From assembly GCA_017477465.1 (NCBI GenBank), contig JAFUVU010000053.1, positions 20,304 through 84,303 on the forward strand: 64,000 bases of DNA, read 5' to 3'. This stretch comes from Bacteroidales bacterium (GTDB lineage Bacteria > Bacteroidota > Bacteroidia > Bacteroidales > UBA932). A program made the translations under genes and the position numbers. The notes below the pieces were generated by a model. The model had not been told where the DNA came from. It searched no databases and saw only the letters and a program-made list of their open reading frames with translations. This document shows positions 17,917-26,106 of this stretch, piece after piece (positions within the stretch are counted from its first letter, which is position 1; each line of letters opens with the position of its first letter).

Positions 17917-18633
17917 CTACAAAATAACCGCCGAAACCACAAGCGCCGCGGTGGGCAGGATTTCGAGCCCGCAAAGGTACAAAAAAGTTCTGACAGGATT
18001 GCAAGATAACGACAAAATTTGTGCTCTTCGGAACAAAAAAACCAGGTACGACAGTCCCATTTCGGCATATACCGCCCAGCGGATTGTGGCGTCCTCGCAG
18101 CCGGTCAGCATCAATATGCCTACGGTAATGAGAACCAGCAACATAAGCAGGATGAAAAAGGTGTAGCCGGAACGCTGGGAAAGCTGGTAGAAGTCATATC
18201 TTCTGCGGGGCTTCATCCAAAGGTACAAAAGCAATCTCAGAATCAGCCATGCTACAAGCACTCCGGCGATGGAGAGAAGGCGCAGGTTGTCGGAGAGGTC
18301 CCTAAGGAAAGCAGCGTCGTAAAGTCTGTACCTGTAAGTGATAAGCACCAGCGGGATCAGCATGACCCCTGCTATCAGGTTGCGGTCGTGAAGGTTACGG
18401 ACGCTTCCTTCGAGCGAGGCGCTGCCGCGGGCGCGGAAGATGCTGTCGGCAAGAAGGGGCAGGATATTCAGGAAACGCTTGAGAAGGAGGATGGCCGATA
18501 TCACAAAAAGTCCTACAAGGACGGTGACGGCGACGGGAGTCCCGGATTCCGCCAGCCCTTCCTGGGCCGACGGGACCTGGTTCAGCAGCAGTTCTCCGCT
18601 ACGGAAAGCCTCCTCAATTCCCGCGTTTGGCAT
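17917..18633 (-). CDS. DUF4271 membrane protein
   Basis: A 238-residue protein with six or seven hydrophobic segments and a basic loop (WMKPRRRYDFYQLSQRSG). It matches the DUF4271 family, usually next to hemD in Bacteroidota. Its function is unknown. It overlaps the 3' end of the yciH-like gene by 20 bases and ends 20 bases before hemD, so it lies in the same operon. Confidence 0.8.
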   Translation of the reverse strand: MPNAGIEEAFRSGELLLNQVPSAQEGLAESGTPVAVTVLVGLFVISAILLLKRFLNILPLLADSIFRARGSASLEGSVRNLHDRNLIAGVMLIPLVLITYRYRLYDAAFLRDLSDNLRLLSIAGVLVAWLILRLLLYLWMKPRRRYDFYQLSQRSGYTFFILLMLLVLITVGILMLTGCEDATIRWAVYAEMGLSYLVFLFRRAQILSLSCNPVRTFLYLCGLEILPTAALVVSAVIL

Positions 18634-18958
18634 TGTAACCCAGTTGTTTAAGAATATCGGTCACCTTGTCGCGGAAATCGCCCTGAATGGTGATTTGGCC
18701 ATCCTTGGCACTGCCGCCCACTCCGAGGCGCGTCTTTAGGGTCTTCGCCAGATCCTTGAGGTCATCGGCCTTGCCGATAAAACCTGTTACCAGCGTAACC
18801 TGCTTACCGCCGCGGTTGCGCCTGTCGATGCCCACTATGAGCCGCTGCCTGCCTGCAGGAAGGGTCTCCTTCTCCTGCTCCGCCGCAGTAGCGTACTGAA
18901 AGTCCGGATTGGTGGAATAAACCACTCCCAGACGCTCTTTCCAATCATTATTCGCCAT
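18614..18958 (-). CDS. yciH: SUI1/YciH-family translation factor
   Basis: A 114-residue protein with the SUI1 (eIF1) fold: LIVGIDRRNRGGKQVTLVTGFIGKADDLKDLAKTLKTRLGVGGSAKDGQITIQGDFRDKVTDILKQLGY. The GGK, GxGGSxKDG and IQGD motifs are intact. Bacterial members may influence start-codon fidelity. First gene of the haem/RNase P operon. Its -7 box lies 7 bases before the ATG, so the mRNA is probably leaderless. Confidence 0.9.
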   Translation of the reverse strand: MANNDWKERLGVVYSTNPDFQYATAAEQEKETLPAGRQRLIVGIDRRNRGGKQVTLVTGFIGKADDLKDLAKTLKTRLGVGGSAKDGQITIQGDFRDKVTDILKQLGYNAKRGN

Positions 18959-18965
18959 ACAAGCG

Positions 18966-18996
18966 CAAATTTACAAAAAAATTCCGTGGCACACAA
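18966..18996 (-). promoter_or_regulatory. Promoter of yciH, with -33 inside repeat copy B
   Basis: TAAATTTG (18966-18973), a 20-base spacer and TTG (18994-18996) on the minus strand. The TTG belongs to the outer arm of hairpin repeat B, so the repeat provides half of this promoter. Confidence 0.6.
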
Positions 18997-19088
18997 CCTC
19001 TTCACTATCAACACTTTCCTGAAATCAAGTGTGTCTTTTTGCCACACTTGATTTCAGGAACTTGCTGAGTGATAGATTGTTACGTGTC
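18988..19088. repeat. Hairpin repeat family 1, copy B
   Basis: Core at 19022-19054 (AAATCAAGTGTG arm, T5 loop, CACACTTGATTT arm), extended outward by TTCCTG/CAGGAA and imperfectly to GGCACACAAC / GTTACGTGTC. The right end includes the stop codon of the gene at 19080-19460. Confidence 0.9.
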
Positions 19089-19460
19089 TGAGGGGACCAG
19101 GGCACCTATTGAGTCCAGAAGGCCTTTCATGAAGGAAGATGTGCTTTCTATCACTTCCTGGAGGGTTACGCCGGCTTTCGAGAGTCCCTGCTTCAGCAGA
19201 ATGCCGGAATATTTGCCGAGCTGCTGGTTGATTTTGTCCTTTTCCTCCTTGGAGAAGGAGTCGTAGTTTTGCTTGTACTCGTCAAGGAAGGCCTGGTACT
19301 CTTTCATGGACTTTTCCCAATCCTCCTTGCTGTACTTTTCGTACTTCTGCTCCGTCGTGCGGACAAACTTTTCAAGGCGCTTTTCAAAGGAGCGCGCGCT
19401 GCTGCTGCAAATCATTGCAAACAGCATCGTAATGATTGCCAATGTTTTAGTTATCATCAT
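19080..19460 (-). CDS. Small exported helical protein (DUF6565-like)
   Basis: Start chosen at MMITKTLAIITMLFAMICSSSARS, a signal peptide; an upstream in-frame extension has none. The mature part (about 105 residues) is charged and helical, rich in Lys/Glu/Tyr (TEQKYEKYSKEDWEKSMKEYQAFLDEYKQNYDSFSKEEKDKINQQLGKY). This resembles small Bacteroidota periplasmic proteins of the DUF6565 kind; that label is tentative. The last residues and stop (D-T-stop, GACACGTAA) come from hairpin repeat B. Function unknown. Confidence 0.65.
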   Translation of the reverse strand: MMITKTLAIITMLFAMICSSSARSFEKRLEKFVRTTEQKYEKYSKEDWEKSMKEYQAFLDEYKQNYDSFSKEEKDKINQQLGKYSGILLKQGLSKAGVTLQEVIESTSSFMKGLLDSIGALVPSDT

Positions 19461-19573
19461 TATAGAGGCCCAACCCTTAGTGCCGAAGAGCCCGCTGATA
19501 GTGAACATAATCCGTGCCAATCCGCCCTTCGTCGCAATTTCTGCACAGTTCGGTATTTTTAATCTGTATAAAC

Positions 19574-19604
19574 TTGCACCATTCGGGCCGATTGTCTAAC
19601 TTTG
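19574..19604 (+). promoter_or_regulatory. Promoter of the GH77 gene
   Basis: TTG (19574-19576), 20-base spacer and TAACTTTG (19597-19604). The leader to the ATG at 19647 is about 37 bases. Confidence 0.7.
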
Positions 19605-19646
19605 TTAGGCAAGATGCAAACTTGCATTACACGAAATAACCGCATT

Positions 19647-22079
19647 ATGACAACCAATATCCAATTACAGTATCATACAGCCTGGGGCGAAACCGTACAG
19701 CTAAGGATCGGCAAAAGGCGCATCCCCATGGAATATTCTTTCGGCGGCCTTTGGCAGCTCATGCTGTCGGGACGGGACCTGAAGGACGGCGACCAGTTCA
19801 CCTTCGAGCTTGTCCGCGACGGGGAAATAGTCGGGCGCGAATGGCGCAGCCACCATTTCAAGGCACCCAAAGCGCAGAAAAACATCATCGTGCGCTCCCG
19901 CTGGCAGGGAAAGCCCGACAACAGCGCCTTCTACGCATCGGCATTCAGCGATGTGATTTTCCGCCGCCCCGACGGAGTCTCTTTCCGCAATCCCCGCGAC
20001 GAAGGACCGGACCTTGGGAATGTCTGCATGCGCATCCCCGTCCCCGAGGTGCGTCCGGACGAGGCGGTGGCCCTTGTCGGCTCGGGCAAAGTGCTGGGCG
20101 ACTGGAAGAAAGTGCATCTTATGACCGACGCCCAGTTCCCCTGGTGGTTCATAACCCTGGACATCAAGGAGCCGATGGAGTACAAATTCGTGATCGTAGA
20201 TGCCGCCACCCATGAAATCCGCCGATGGGAAGAAGGCCCCAACCACTTTTTTGCCGAAGTCCCCAACCAGCAGACACAGCTGATTATTGCCGATCTGGTT
20301 CCTCGCTTCGCCACCGAGCCCTGGAGAGGCGCCGGCGTCGCCGTGCCGGTGTTCTCCCTTCGCACGGAGGACAGCTTCGGCATCGGCGAATTCAACGATA
20401 TCAAACGCCTGGTCGACTGGGCGGTAAAGGCCGGACAGAATGTGATTCAGCTTCTGCCGATCAACGACACCACCATGACCGGAACCTGGCAGGACTCCTA
20501 CCCCTACAATGCGGTGAGCTCCTTCGCCCTGCATCCGCAGTTTATCCATCTGCCCGCCGCCGGCGTGCGCCAGGATGCCGCCTACAAATCAAAAAAGGCA
20601 GAGCTGGAAGCAATGCCGCAAATTGATTACGAGGTAGTCAACAAAACCAAACTGGCCCTTTTGCGCAAACTTTACCTTGGCGCCAAGGGGCAGAAGACGG
20701 TAGCATCGGCAAGCTTTAAGGAGTTCGTAGCGAAGAACGAAGCATGGCTGCTGCCGTACGCCGTTTTCAGCGTGCTCAGGGACAGCCATGGCACTCCGGA
20801 TTTCCGCAAATGGGGCGCCTGGAGCAAATTCAGCGACAAAAAAGTACGTAGCTTCGCATCAGAAAACGAGGCCGATGTCAACTTCTACTGCTACCTCCAA
20901 TACCTTCTGGACGAGCAGCTTAGGGACGCCGTGGAATACGCCCATCGGCACGCCGTGGCGCTGAAGGGAGACCTTCCCATCGGCGTAAGTCGCGACAGCG
21001 TCGATGCATGGCAGCACCCCGAACTCTTCCACATGGACAGCCAGGCCGGTGCACCGCCGGATGCATTTGCCGAAGACGGGCAAAACTGGGGCTTCCCCAC
21101 CTACAACTGGGAAGAGATGGCGAAGGACGGATACGCCTGGTGGAAGGCCCGCATGGGCAAGATGGCCCAGTACTTCGACGCCTTCCGCATCGACCATATC
21201 CTCGGATTCTTCCGCATCTGGGAGATTCCCGCGCAGTATAAAAGCGGCCTCATGGGGCACTTCAACCCCGCTTTGCCTTATTCAGGCGAGGAGCTCCGCG
21301 CCATGGGTTTCCGCCCGGAGGAAGGCGACGGCACCAATGTCCTCTTCGTCCCCGACCCTCGCAAGGCCGATTACTGGCACCCGCGCATCGACGGTGCCAA
21401 GACCCAGCTGTTTGCCGCCCTGCCGGAGGGGCAGAAATATCGCTACGAGCAGCTCTACAACGAGTTCTTCTGGCATCGGCACGATGAATTCTGGAAAGAC
21501 AGCGCCATGCTCAAGCTTCCCGCCCTGCTGCGTTCGACGGGCATGCTGGCCTGCGGCGAAGACCTGGGCATGATTCCCGGCTGCGTCGCTTCGGTGATGG
21601 AGGAACTCAACATCCTTTCGCTTGAGATTCAGCGCATGCCCAAGGACCCTCGCGAAGACTTCGGCCATCCCGATCGCTACCCATACTGGTGCGTCTGCGC
21701 CACCGGCACCCACGACACTTCGCCGCTCCGCGCCTGGTGGGAGGAAGACCGCGCACTCACGCAGCGCTATTATAATCAAGTACTTGGCTGCGAGGGCGAC
21801 GCTCCCTATTTCTGCGAACCTTGGGTTGCCGACCTCATTATCTCGCAGCACATGCACTCCCCCGCCATGCTGGCCATACTGCCTCTTCAGGACTGGCTGG
21901 CCACCGACGGCGAGGTACGCTATGGCGGCAATCCGGCCGATGAACGCATCAACATCCCGGCCATTCCACGCCACTACTGGCGCTACCGCATGCACTGCAC
22001 GCTGGAAAGCCTGTCGGCCAACGAAAAGCTGAACTCCCACATCCGCTCCCTGGTACTGTCCGGCGGCCGCGGAAAGTAG
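19647..22079 (+). CDS. malQ: 4-alpha-glucanotransferase with N-terminal starch-binding domains (GH77)
   Basis: Amylomaltase of 810 residues moving alpha-1,4-glucan segments in maltodextrin or glycogen metabolism. Start taken at MTTNIQLQYHTAWGE; an upstream TTG frame starts inside the promoter. Two CBM20-like domains occupy residues about 1-115 and 125-215 (KVLGDWKKVHLMTDAQFPWWFITLDI). The GH77 barrel begins at AGVAVPVFSLRTEDSFGIGEFNDIKRLVDWA. Catalytic nucleophile Asp is in DAFRIDHILGFFRIWEIP, the acid Glu in ACGEDLGMIP, and the third Asp in ATGTHDTSPLRAWWEED. No signal peptide, so cytoplasmic. Repeats C and a degenerate tandem repeat follow its stop. Confidence 0.95.
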   Translation: MTTNIQLQYHTAWGETVQLRIGKRRIPMEYSFGGLWQLMLSGRDLKDGDQFTFELVRDGEIVGREWRSHHFKAPKAQKNIIVRSRWQGKPDNSAFYASAFSDVIFRRPDGVSFRNPRDEGPDLGNVCMRIPVPEVRPDEAVALVGSGKVLGDWKKVHLMTDAQFPWWFITLDIKEPMEYKFVIVDAATHEIRRWEEGPNHFFAEVPNQQTQLIIADLVPRFATEPWRGAGVAVPVFSLRTEDSFGIGEFNDIKRLVDWAVKAGQNVIQLLPINDTTMTGTWQDSYPYNAVSSFALHPQFIHLPAAGVRQDAAYKSKKAELEAMPQIDYEVVNKTKLALLRKLYLGAKGQKTVASASFKEFVAKNEAWLLPYAVFSVLRDSHGTPDFRKWGAWSKFSDKKVRSFASENEADVNFYCYLQYLLDEQLRDAVEYAHRHAVALKGDLPIGVSRDSVDAWQHPELFHMDSQAGAPPDAFAEDGQNWGFPTYNWEEMAKDGYAWWKARMGKMAQYFDAFRIDHILGFFRIWEIPAQYKSGLMGHFNPALPYSGEELRAMGFRPEEGDGTNVLFVPDPRKADYWHPRIDGAKTQLFAALPEGQKYRYEQLYNEFFWHRHDEFWKDSAMLKLPALLRSTGMLACGEDLGMIPGCVASVMEELNILSLEIQRMPKDPREDFGHPDRYPYWCVCATGTHDTSPLRAWWEEDRALTQRYYNQVLGCEGDAPYFCEPWVADLIISQHMHSPAMLAILPLQDWLATDGEVRYGGNPADERINIPAIPRHYWRYRMHCTLESLSANEKLNSHIRSLVLSGGRGK

Positions 22080-22081
22080 GT

Positions 22082-22170
22082 TGGGCGCCTGGCGCTGTCC
22101 GCAGGAAGGAGGCCGCGCCCTTGCGCTGTCCAGCGGAAAACTGGCCGCCCCCTTGCGCTGTGGAGGCCGT
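22082..22170. repeat. Degenerate tandem repeat after malQ
   Basis: Three imperfect units of about 30 bases, each with (T/C)TGGCGCTGT or CCTTGCGCTGT followed by GGCCGC-like sequence. No gene is seen in it; it leads directly into hairpin repeat C. Confidence 0.6.
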
Positions 22171-22173
22171 TCC

Positions 22174-22282
22174 CCTCGGCACGCAACTAGCTGATTCCCA
22201 GCAACTTCCTGAAATCAAGTGTGACTTTTTGCCGCACTTGATTTTTATAATTCGCTGAGTGATCGGCGTTTACGTGTCGAGG
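22174..22282. repeat. Hairpin repeat family 1, copy C
   Basis: Core 22212-22244; one change in the right arm (GCCGCACTTG). Outer arms run from CTCGGCACGCAAC to TTTACGTGTCGAG. It lies between the convergent malQ and MATE genes and supplies the MATE stop codon. Confidence 0.9.
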
Positions 22283-24228
22283 GTGAGAGGGGAAAGAATC
22301 GACGGTTTATAGCGGAGGGTGAGGTAAATGGCGCGGATAGCCAGGTGCATGAAATAAGCGGCCATCAATATATGCAGCGCCAGTTCAGGGCTAAGATTGC
22401 CGATGGAGGTGGCACCGACCGTCCCGACTGCGCCGATGGCAGCTGTGCTGACAGCGGTTGCGCCAGCCGCAACATTGCCGATGGCCGACGCTACTCCTTG
22501 GAGTGCATCGGCCTGGAAAAGCCACAGGCCGGCGAACCAGACTGCGAAAAAGCCGACGGCACAGAGCAAAGTGCTGTTTCTTAGGTCTTTGGAAGCAGTT
22601 GCGCCGATAAAAATACCGTCCCAGTTAAAGGCAGGGCAGCCGATAAGCGGCATGAGCAGCAGCCAGGGGAGGAATTGTCGGCCCGCTTCCACTACGCTAT
22701 TGTCCGATGTCATCAGCCGGAATGCGGGCACTCCGCCGAAGCCGTACAGAAGCATGAACATCCCGGCCAAACCAAATGCCCAGGCGAAGGTGCTCCTGAC
22801 GGTGGCGCGTACCCCTTCGCGGTTGCGTTCGCCTATGAATCGGCCCGTCAAGGCTTCGCCGGCGTAGGCAAACCCGTCGGTGAAATAGCTGAACAGCATG
22901 AGCAGCTTCATCAGTATCGTGCTCACTGCCAGCATCATATCCCCCATCCGGGCCGACAGTACAGTAAAGCCGATATACACCACCATCATCCCCAGCGAGC
23001 GCAGAATCAGGTCCCGGTTCATCGTCCAAAGCTTCCCTTCGGCCCAATCGGGGGTATTGGCCTCAGTGGTGCCATCGGCACCTCGACACGTAACTTCCTC
23101 ACCCTCAGCACTTTCATGAAAACAAGTGTGTCTTTTTGCCACACTTGATTTTAGGAAGTTGTTGATAATCAGAGAGATGGGTGCCACGGCGTAGCGGCGG
23201 CGAGAAGCAATGAGGCAGTATATGAAGCCTACCCATTGAGCTATGACAGTGCCAATGGCGACTCCGCTGAAACCCAGCGCCGGAATGAGCATAGGGGCCG
23301 ATGCCCCGCCTCCCCAAAAGCCGCCCAAAAACACACTGCCACCCAAGCCGGCCGCCAAAGTGCTTGACGCCAACGCACTGCCACCCAAGCCGCCAGGCAG
23401 GGGCAAACCGAAGGCCAACACTATGGATAGCAGGATGTTAAGACCGTTGACAAGCAGGTCGGCAATCATTGGCCGCACTGAATCTTGCAAGCCGATAAAC
23501 CAGCCCTTGAAAGCGAAGAGCGAAAGGGTAGCAGGCGCCGCCCAAATGCGGATGTAGAAGTATTGAGTGGCCAGTTGGCGCACCTCTGGGCTGCATTGAA
23601 CGACAAGAAATGCCAACTGAATGACCACCCACTGAAGCGCAATAAGCAGAAGACCGCTGACTAAGGCGATCCGCAGAGCACGTGCCAGAATTCCGGAAAG
23701 TTCAAAACCAAGGCCGATCTTGCCACCGGCACGCTTACCACCTGAACAGGACAGGCCCTTGCCGTCCGCCTGCTTATCACCCGAACAGGCACCATCGCCC
23801 ATGATCTTGCCGCCGCCACGCTTGTGCAGGCGGCCCCATGTCTGTGCTGTTAGGCCGCCTGTGCCGGTGCGAAGGAAGCCGAAGTTCCAATACAGCAGGT
23901 CGAAGAGCATTGTGCCGACGGAAATGCCGCCGATCAGCGTCGCCGCTGAAAGCCCTCCGGATGCTACTGCCCCGGCAGCATCGGCAACTGCATCCACAGC
24001 GCCCGTCACCGCCCCGGCGACGGCACCCGCAGCACCAGCAACAGCCCCCGCAGCACCAGAACCAACCGCCCCGGCGACGGCACCCGCAGCCCCGGAACCG
24101 GCAGCATCGGCCACAGCGCCTAAATGCCCTACTACGGCGATATCGACCATCCCCACAAGCGGAACGGTTATTCCGGCGAGGATGCTTGGCACTGCCAGAC
24201 GCAGTATTTCTTTGTTGAGTTTGTCCAC
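22270..24228 (-). CDS. MATE-family efflux transporter with multiple loop expansions
   Basis: A MATE/DinF-like antiporter (MDKLNKEILRLAVPSILAGITVPLVGMVDIAVVGHLG; YWNFGFLRTGTGGLTAQTWG; WDGIFIGATASKDLRNSTL) of 652 residues, about 200 longer than usual. The excess lies in five places between recognisable helices: residues about 37-90 (Ala/Gly/Val repeats), 134-178 (Gly/Lys/Cys-rich), 279-315 (Gly/Ala/Leu-rich), 355-401 (translated hairpin repeat D) and 573-612 (Ala/Gly/Val-rich). The reading frame is intact throughout. It ends with L-D-T-stop taken from repeat C. Starts 21 bases after rsgA, so the two are probably co-transcribed. Whether it still transports is uncertain. Confidence 0.85.
   Translation of the reverse strand: MDKLNKEILRLAVPSILAGITVPLVGMVDIAVVGHLGAVADAAGSGAAGAVAGAVGSGAAGAVAGAAGAVAGAVTGAVDAVADAAGAVASGGLSAATLIGGISVGTMLFDLLYWNFGFLRTGTGGLTAQTWGRLHKRGGGKIMGDGACSGDKQADGKGLSCSGGKRAGGKIGLGFELSGILARALRIALVSGLLLIALQWVVIQLAFLVVQCSPEVRQLATQYFYIRIWAAPATLSLFAFKGWFIGLQDSVRPMIADLLVNGLNILLSIVLAFGLPLPGGLGGSALASSTLAAGLGGSVFLGGFWGGGASAPMLIPALGFSGVAIGTVIAQWVGFIYCLIASRRRYAVAPISLIINNFLKSSVAKRHTCFHESAEGEEVTCRGADGTTEANTPDWAEGKLWTMNRDLILRSLGMMVVYIGFTVLSARMGDMMLAVSTILMKLLMLFSYFTDGFAYAGEALTGRFIGERNREGVRATVRSTFAWAFGLAGMFMLLYGFGGVPAFRLMTSDNSVVEAGRQFLPWLLLMPLIGCPAFNWDGIFIGATASKDLRNSTLLCAVGFFAVWFAGLWLFQADALQGVASAIGNVAAGATAVSTAAIGAVGTVGATSIGNLSPELALHILMAAYFMHLAIRAIYLTLRYKPSILSPLTLDT
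23081..23178. repeat. Hairpin repeat family 1, copy D (inside the MATE gene)
   Basis: Core at about 23119-23152 (AAAACAAGTGTG arm, T5 loop, CACACTTGATTTT arm), left outer arm CCTCGACACGTAACTTCCTC complete, right outer arm partly lost. It is read in frame on the minus strand as NFLKSSVAKRHTCFHESAEG. Confidence 0.85.
23959..24117. repeat. Ala/Gly-coding imperfect tandem repeats in the MATE gene
   Basis: Imperfect repeats of GCACCCGCAGC, CCAGCAACAGC and CCCCGGCGACGG blocks on the plus strand, coding for alternating A-G-A-V-A-G units on the minus strand. All changes keep the frame. Confidence 0.8.
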
Positions 24229-24249
24229 TTTGCTGCTACGTAACGCCGG

Positions 24250-25191
24250 CTATCTGAACTTTTTGTCCTCTTCCAGCATTCCCAGGTAGGAGTTGTATCG
24301 CTCGGCCGAAATTGCGCCGCTGCTGACGGCTTCCTTCACCGCGCAGCCCGGTTCGTGGGTGTGGGTGCAGGGGGTGAATCGGCAATCTTGCGAGAGGTTC
24401 AGCATCTCGGGGAAGTAGCGGGCGATTTCCTCCTTTTCCACGTCGATGAGCCCGAAACCGCGAATACCCGGCGAATCTATCACAAAGCCGCCGGACGCCA
24501 GAGGATACATCTCGTAAAGCGAAGTGGTGTGCTTTCCCTGCAGGTGAGCCGCAGAAATCTGGCCGATTTTAGGGTCCAGCGAAGGGTCCAGCGCCTTTAT
24601 AAGGGACGATTTTCCAACGCCCGACTCCCCTGAAAAGAGGTTCACCTTGCCCCCGCAGGCCTCTCTTAGCCGATCGACGCCCTCCCCGGTCTGCACCGAC
24701 GTCTCCACTACCGGATAGCCGGCCTTCTCGTAGATTGAGCGGAAATAGGCCACTTCTTCTGCCGCATCGGCCTTGTAAAGATCTGTCTTTGTGAGCACTA
24801 TGGTGGCGGGGATGCCGTAAAGCTCGCACGTTACGAGGATGCGGTCCACCAGCGGCAGCTTGACCTCCGGAAAATACAGGGAGACAACGATATACGCCAT
24901 GTCTATATTGGCGGCGATGATATGCGCCTGGCGTGAAAGGTTGGTGGATCGGCGGATCAGGTAATTGCGGCGGGGAAGGATTTCGGTGATTATGGCCGAT
25001 TCTGCCCCAGACTTATCATCGGCCCACTCATAGCGGACCTGGTCGCCCACTGCGATGGGGTTGGTTATCTCGCTGGCTTTCAGGCGGATGCGCCCTCTTA
25101 GCACAGCGGGAAAGACATTCCACTCCGGCAGTGCCGACAGCAAATAATGGCTGCCTGCATTCTTGACTACGGTTGCAATCTGCTCACTCAT
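24250..25191 (-). CDS. rsgA: Ribosome small subunit-dependent GTPase A
   Basis: Circularly permuted GTPase that acts in late 30S assembly; 313 residues from MSEQIATVVKNAGSHYLL (an upstream extension lies in the promoter). An N-terminal OB-fold (LRGRIRLKASEITNPIAVGDQVRYE) is followed by the permuted G motifs: G4 VLTKTDLY, then G1 FSGESGVGKSSLIKALDPS, G2 GKHTTSLYEMY, G3 DSPGIRGFGL. The C-terminal zinc motif is C-x-x-x-x-C-x-H-x-H-x-x-x-x-C (CRFTPCTHTHEPGC). Promoter within 8 bases of the start. Confidence 0.96.
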   Translation of the reverse strand: MSEQIATVVKNAGSHYLLSALPEWNVFPAVLRGRIRLKASEITNPIAVGDQVRYEWADDKSGAESAIITEILPRRNYLIRRSTNLSRQAHIIAANIDMAYIVVSLYFPEVKLPLVDRILVTCELYGIPATIVLTKTDLYKADAAEEVAYFRSIYEKAGYPVVETSVQTGEGVDRLREACGGKVNLFSGESGVGKSSLIKALDPSLDPKIGQISAAHLQGKHTTSLYEMYPLASGGFVIDSPGIRGFGLIDVEKEEIARYFPEMLNLSQDCRFTPCTHTHEPGCAVKEAVSSGAISAERYNSYLGMLEEDKKFR

Positions 25192-25199
25192 ACAGTTCG

Positions 25200-25230
25200 C
25201 GAAGGTAGTGAAAATTCCACCAAGTTGCAA
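25200..25230 (-). promoter_or_regulatory. Probable promoter of rsgA
   Basis: TACCTTCG (25200-25207; one mismatch to TAnnTTTG), 20-base spacer and TTG at 25228-25230 on the minus strand. It ends 8 bases before the ATG, again implying a very short leader. It abuts repeat copy E. Confidence 0.45.
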
Positions 25231-25338
25231 GCGACACGCAAACTCCTCAGCCTCAGCAAGTTCCTGAAATCAAGTGCGGCAAAAAGTCACACTTGATTTC
25301 AACAAGTCGGTGATAGTCAGCGACTTGCGTGTCGAGGT
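25231..25338. repeat. Hairpin repeat family 1, copy E
   Basis: Core 25267-25299, in the opposite orientation to copies A-D (A5 loop on the plus strand). Outer arms GCGACACGCAAAC and GACTTGCGTGTCG pair well. It directly follows the ZIP stop codon and precedes the rsgA promoter. Confidence 0.9.
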
Positions 25339-26100
25339 TTAGCCCATTACTACGTCGAGGACCATCATTAGGGAGAAGCCGATGGCGAAGCCTATCGTGG
25401 CAAGGTTGGAGTGGGGGCCGTCGGAGGCCTCGGGGACCAGTTCTTCCACCACGACATAGAGCATGGCGCCGGCGGCGAAGGCAAGAAGGTAAGGCATGAT
25501 GGGCGTAACCACCGAAGCCAGAAGCAGAACAAGGGCGCCGCCGATGGGTTCGACTATGCCGCTGAGGGCACCAACGGCAAAGGCCCGGGTGCGCGTATTA
25601 CCCGCAGCGCGAAGAGGCATGGAGATAATGGCACCCTCCGGCACATTCTGGATGGCTATACCTAGGGACAGGGCAATCGCACCCGCGACCGACATGCCGA
25701 CATCGGAAGAAAGCGCACCGGCAATGGCAACGCCCACGGCCATCCCTTCAGGCAGATTATGGATAGTGACGGCGAGGGCCAGCTTGGCAGTCTTGGACAA
25801 ATGGCTGCGCGGGCCTTCTTCCCCGCCCACAGGGTGCAGGTGCGGCGTAATGTAGTCGATAAGAAGCAGAAAGGCAAAGCCAAGCAGCAGGCCGATGGTG
25901 ACCGGCCACACCCCTCCGGGCATCTCCATAGCCGGAATGAGCAGCGACCAAACCGAAGCCGCCACCATGACGCCGGAAGCGAAACCCAGCAGAATCTTGG
26001 TAACCCACAGCGGCATATCCTTCCGCATGAAAAATACGAAGGCCGATCCGAGGGCAGTGCCGGCGAAGGGAATAAGCAGTGCTATAAGTACTGGAGACAT
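25339..26100 (-). CDS. ZIP-family metal transporter
   Basis: A 253-residue inner-membrane protein with eight helices, likely importing zinc or other divalent metals. The metal-binding helices are clear: LAVTIHNLPEGMAVGVAIAGAL (TM4, H-N-x-P-E-G) and GIAIQNVPEGAIISMPL (TM5). A short His-containing loop (YITPHLHPVGGEEGP) lies between TM3 and TM4. Third gene of an operon with a HAD phosphatase and an OPA-type transporter (6-base gap). The metal is not predictable. Confidence 0.92.
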   Translation of the reverse strand: MSPVLIALLIPFAGTALGSAFVFFMRKDMPLWVTKILLGFASGVMVAASVWSLLIPAMEMPGGVWPVTIGLLLGFAFLLLIDYITPHLHPVGGEEGPRSHLSKTAKLALAVTIHNLPEGMAVGVAIAGALSSDVGMSVAGAIALSLGIAIQNVPEGAIISMPLRAAGNTRTRAFAVGALSGIVEPIGGALVLLLASVVTPIMPYLLAFAAGAMLYVVVEELVPEASDGPHSNLATIGFAIGFSLMMVLDVVMG

Positions 26101-26106
26101 AGGCGT

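Noticed and set aside
22270-24228. MATE pseudogene
   Set aside because: Despite five expansions the frame is open from start to stop and key segments remain; kept as a gene with a caution.
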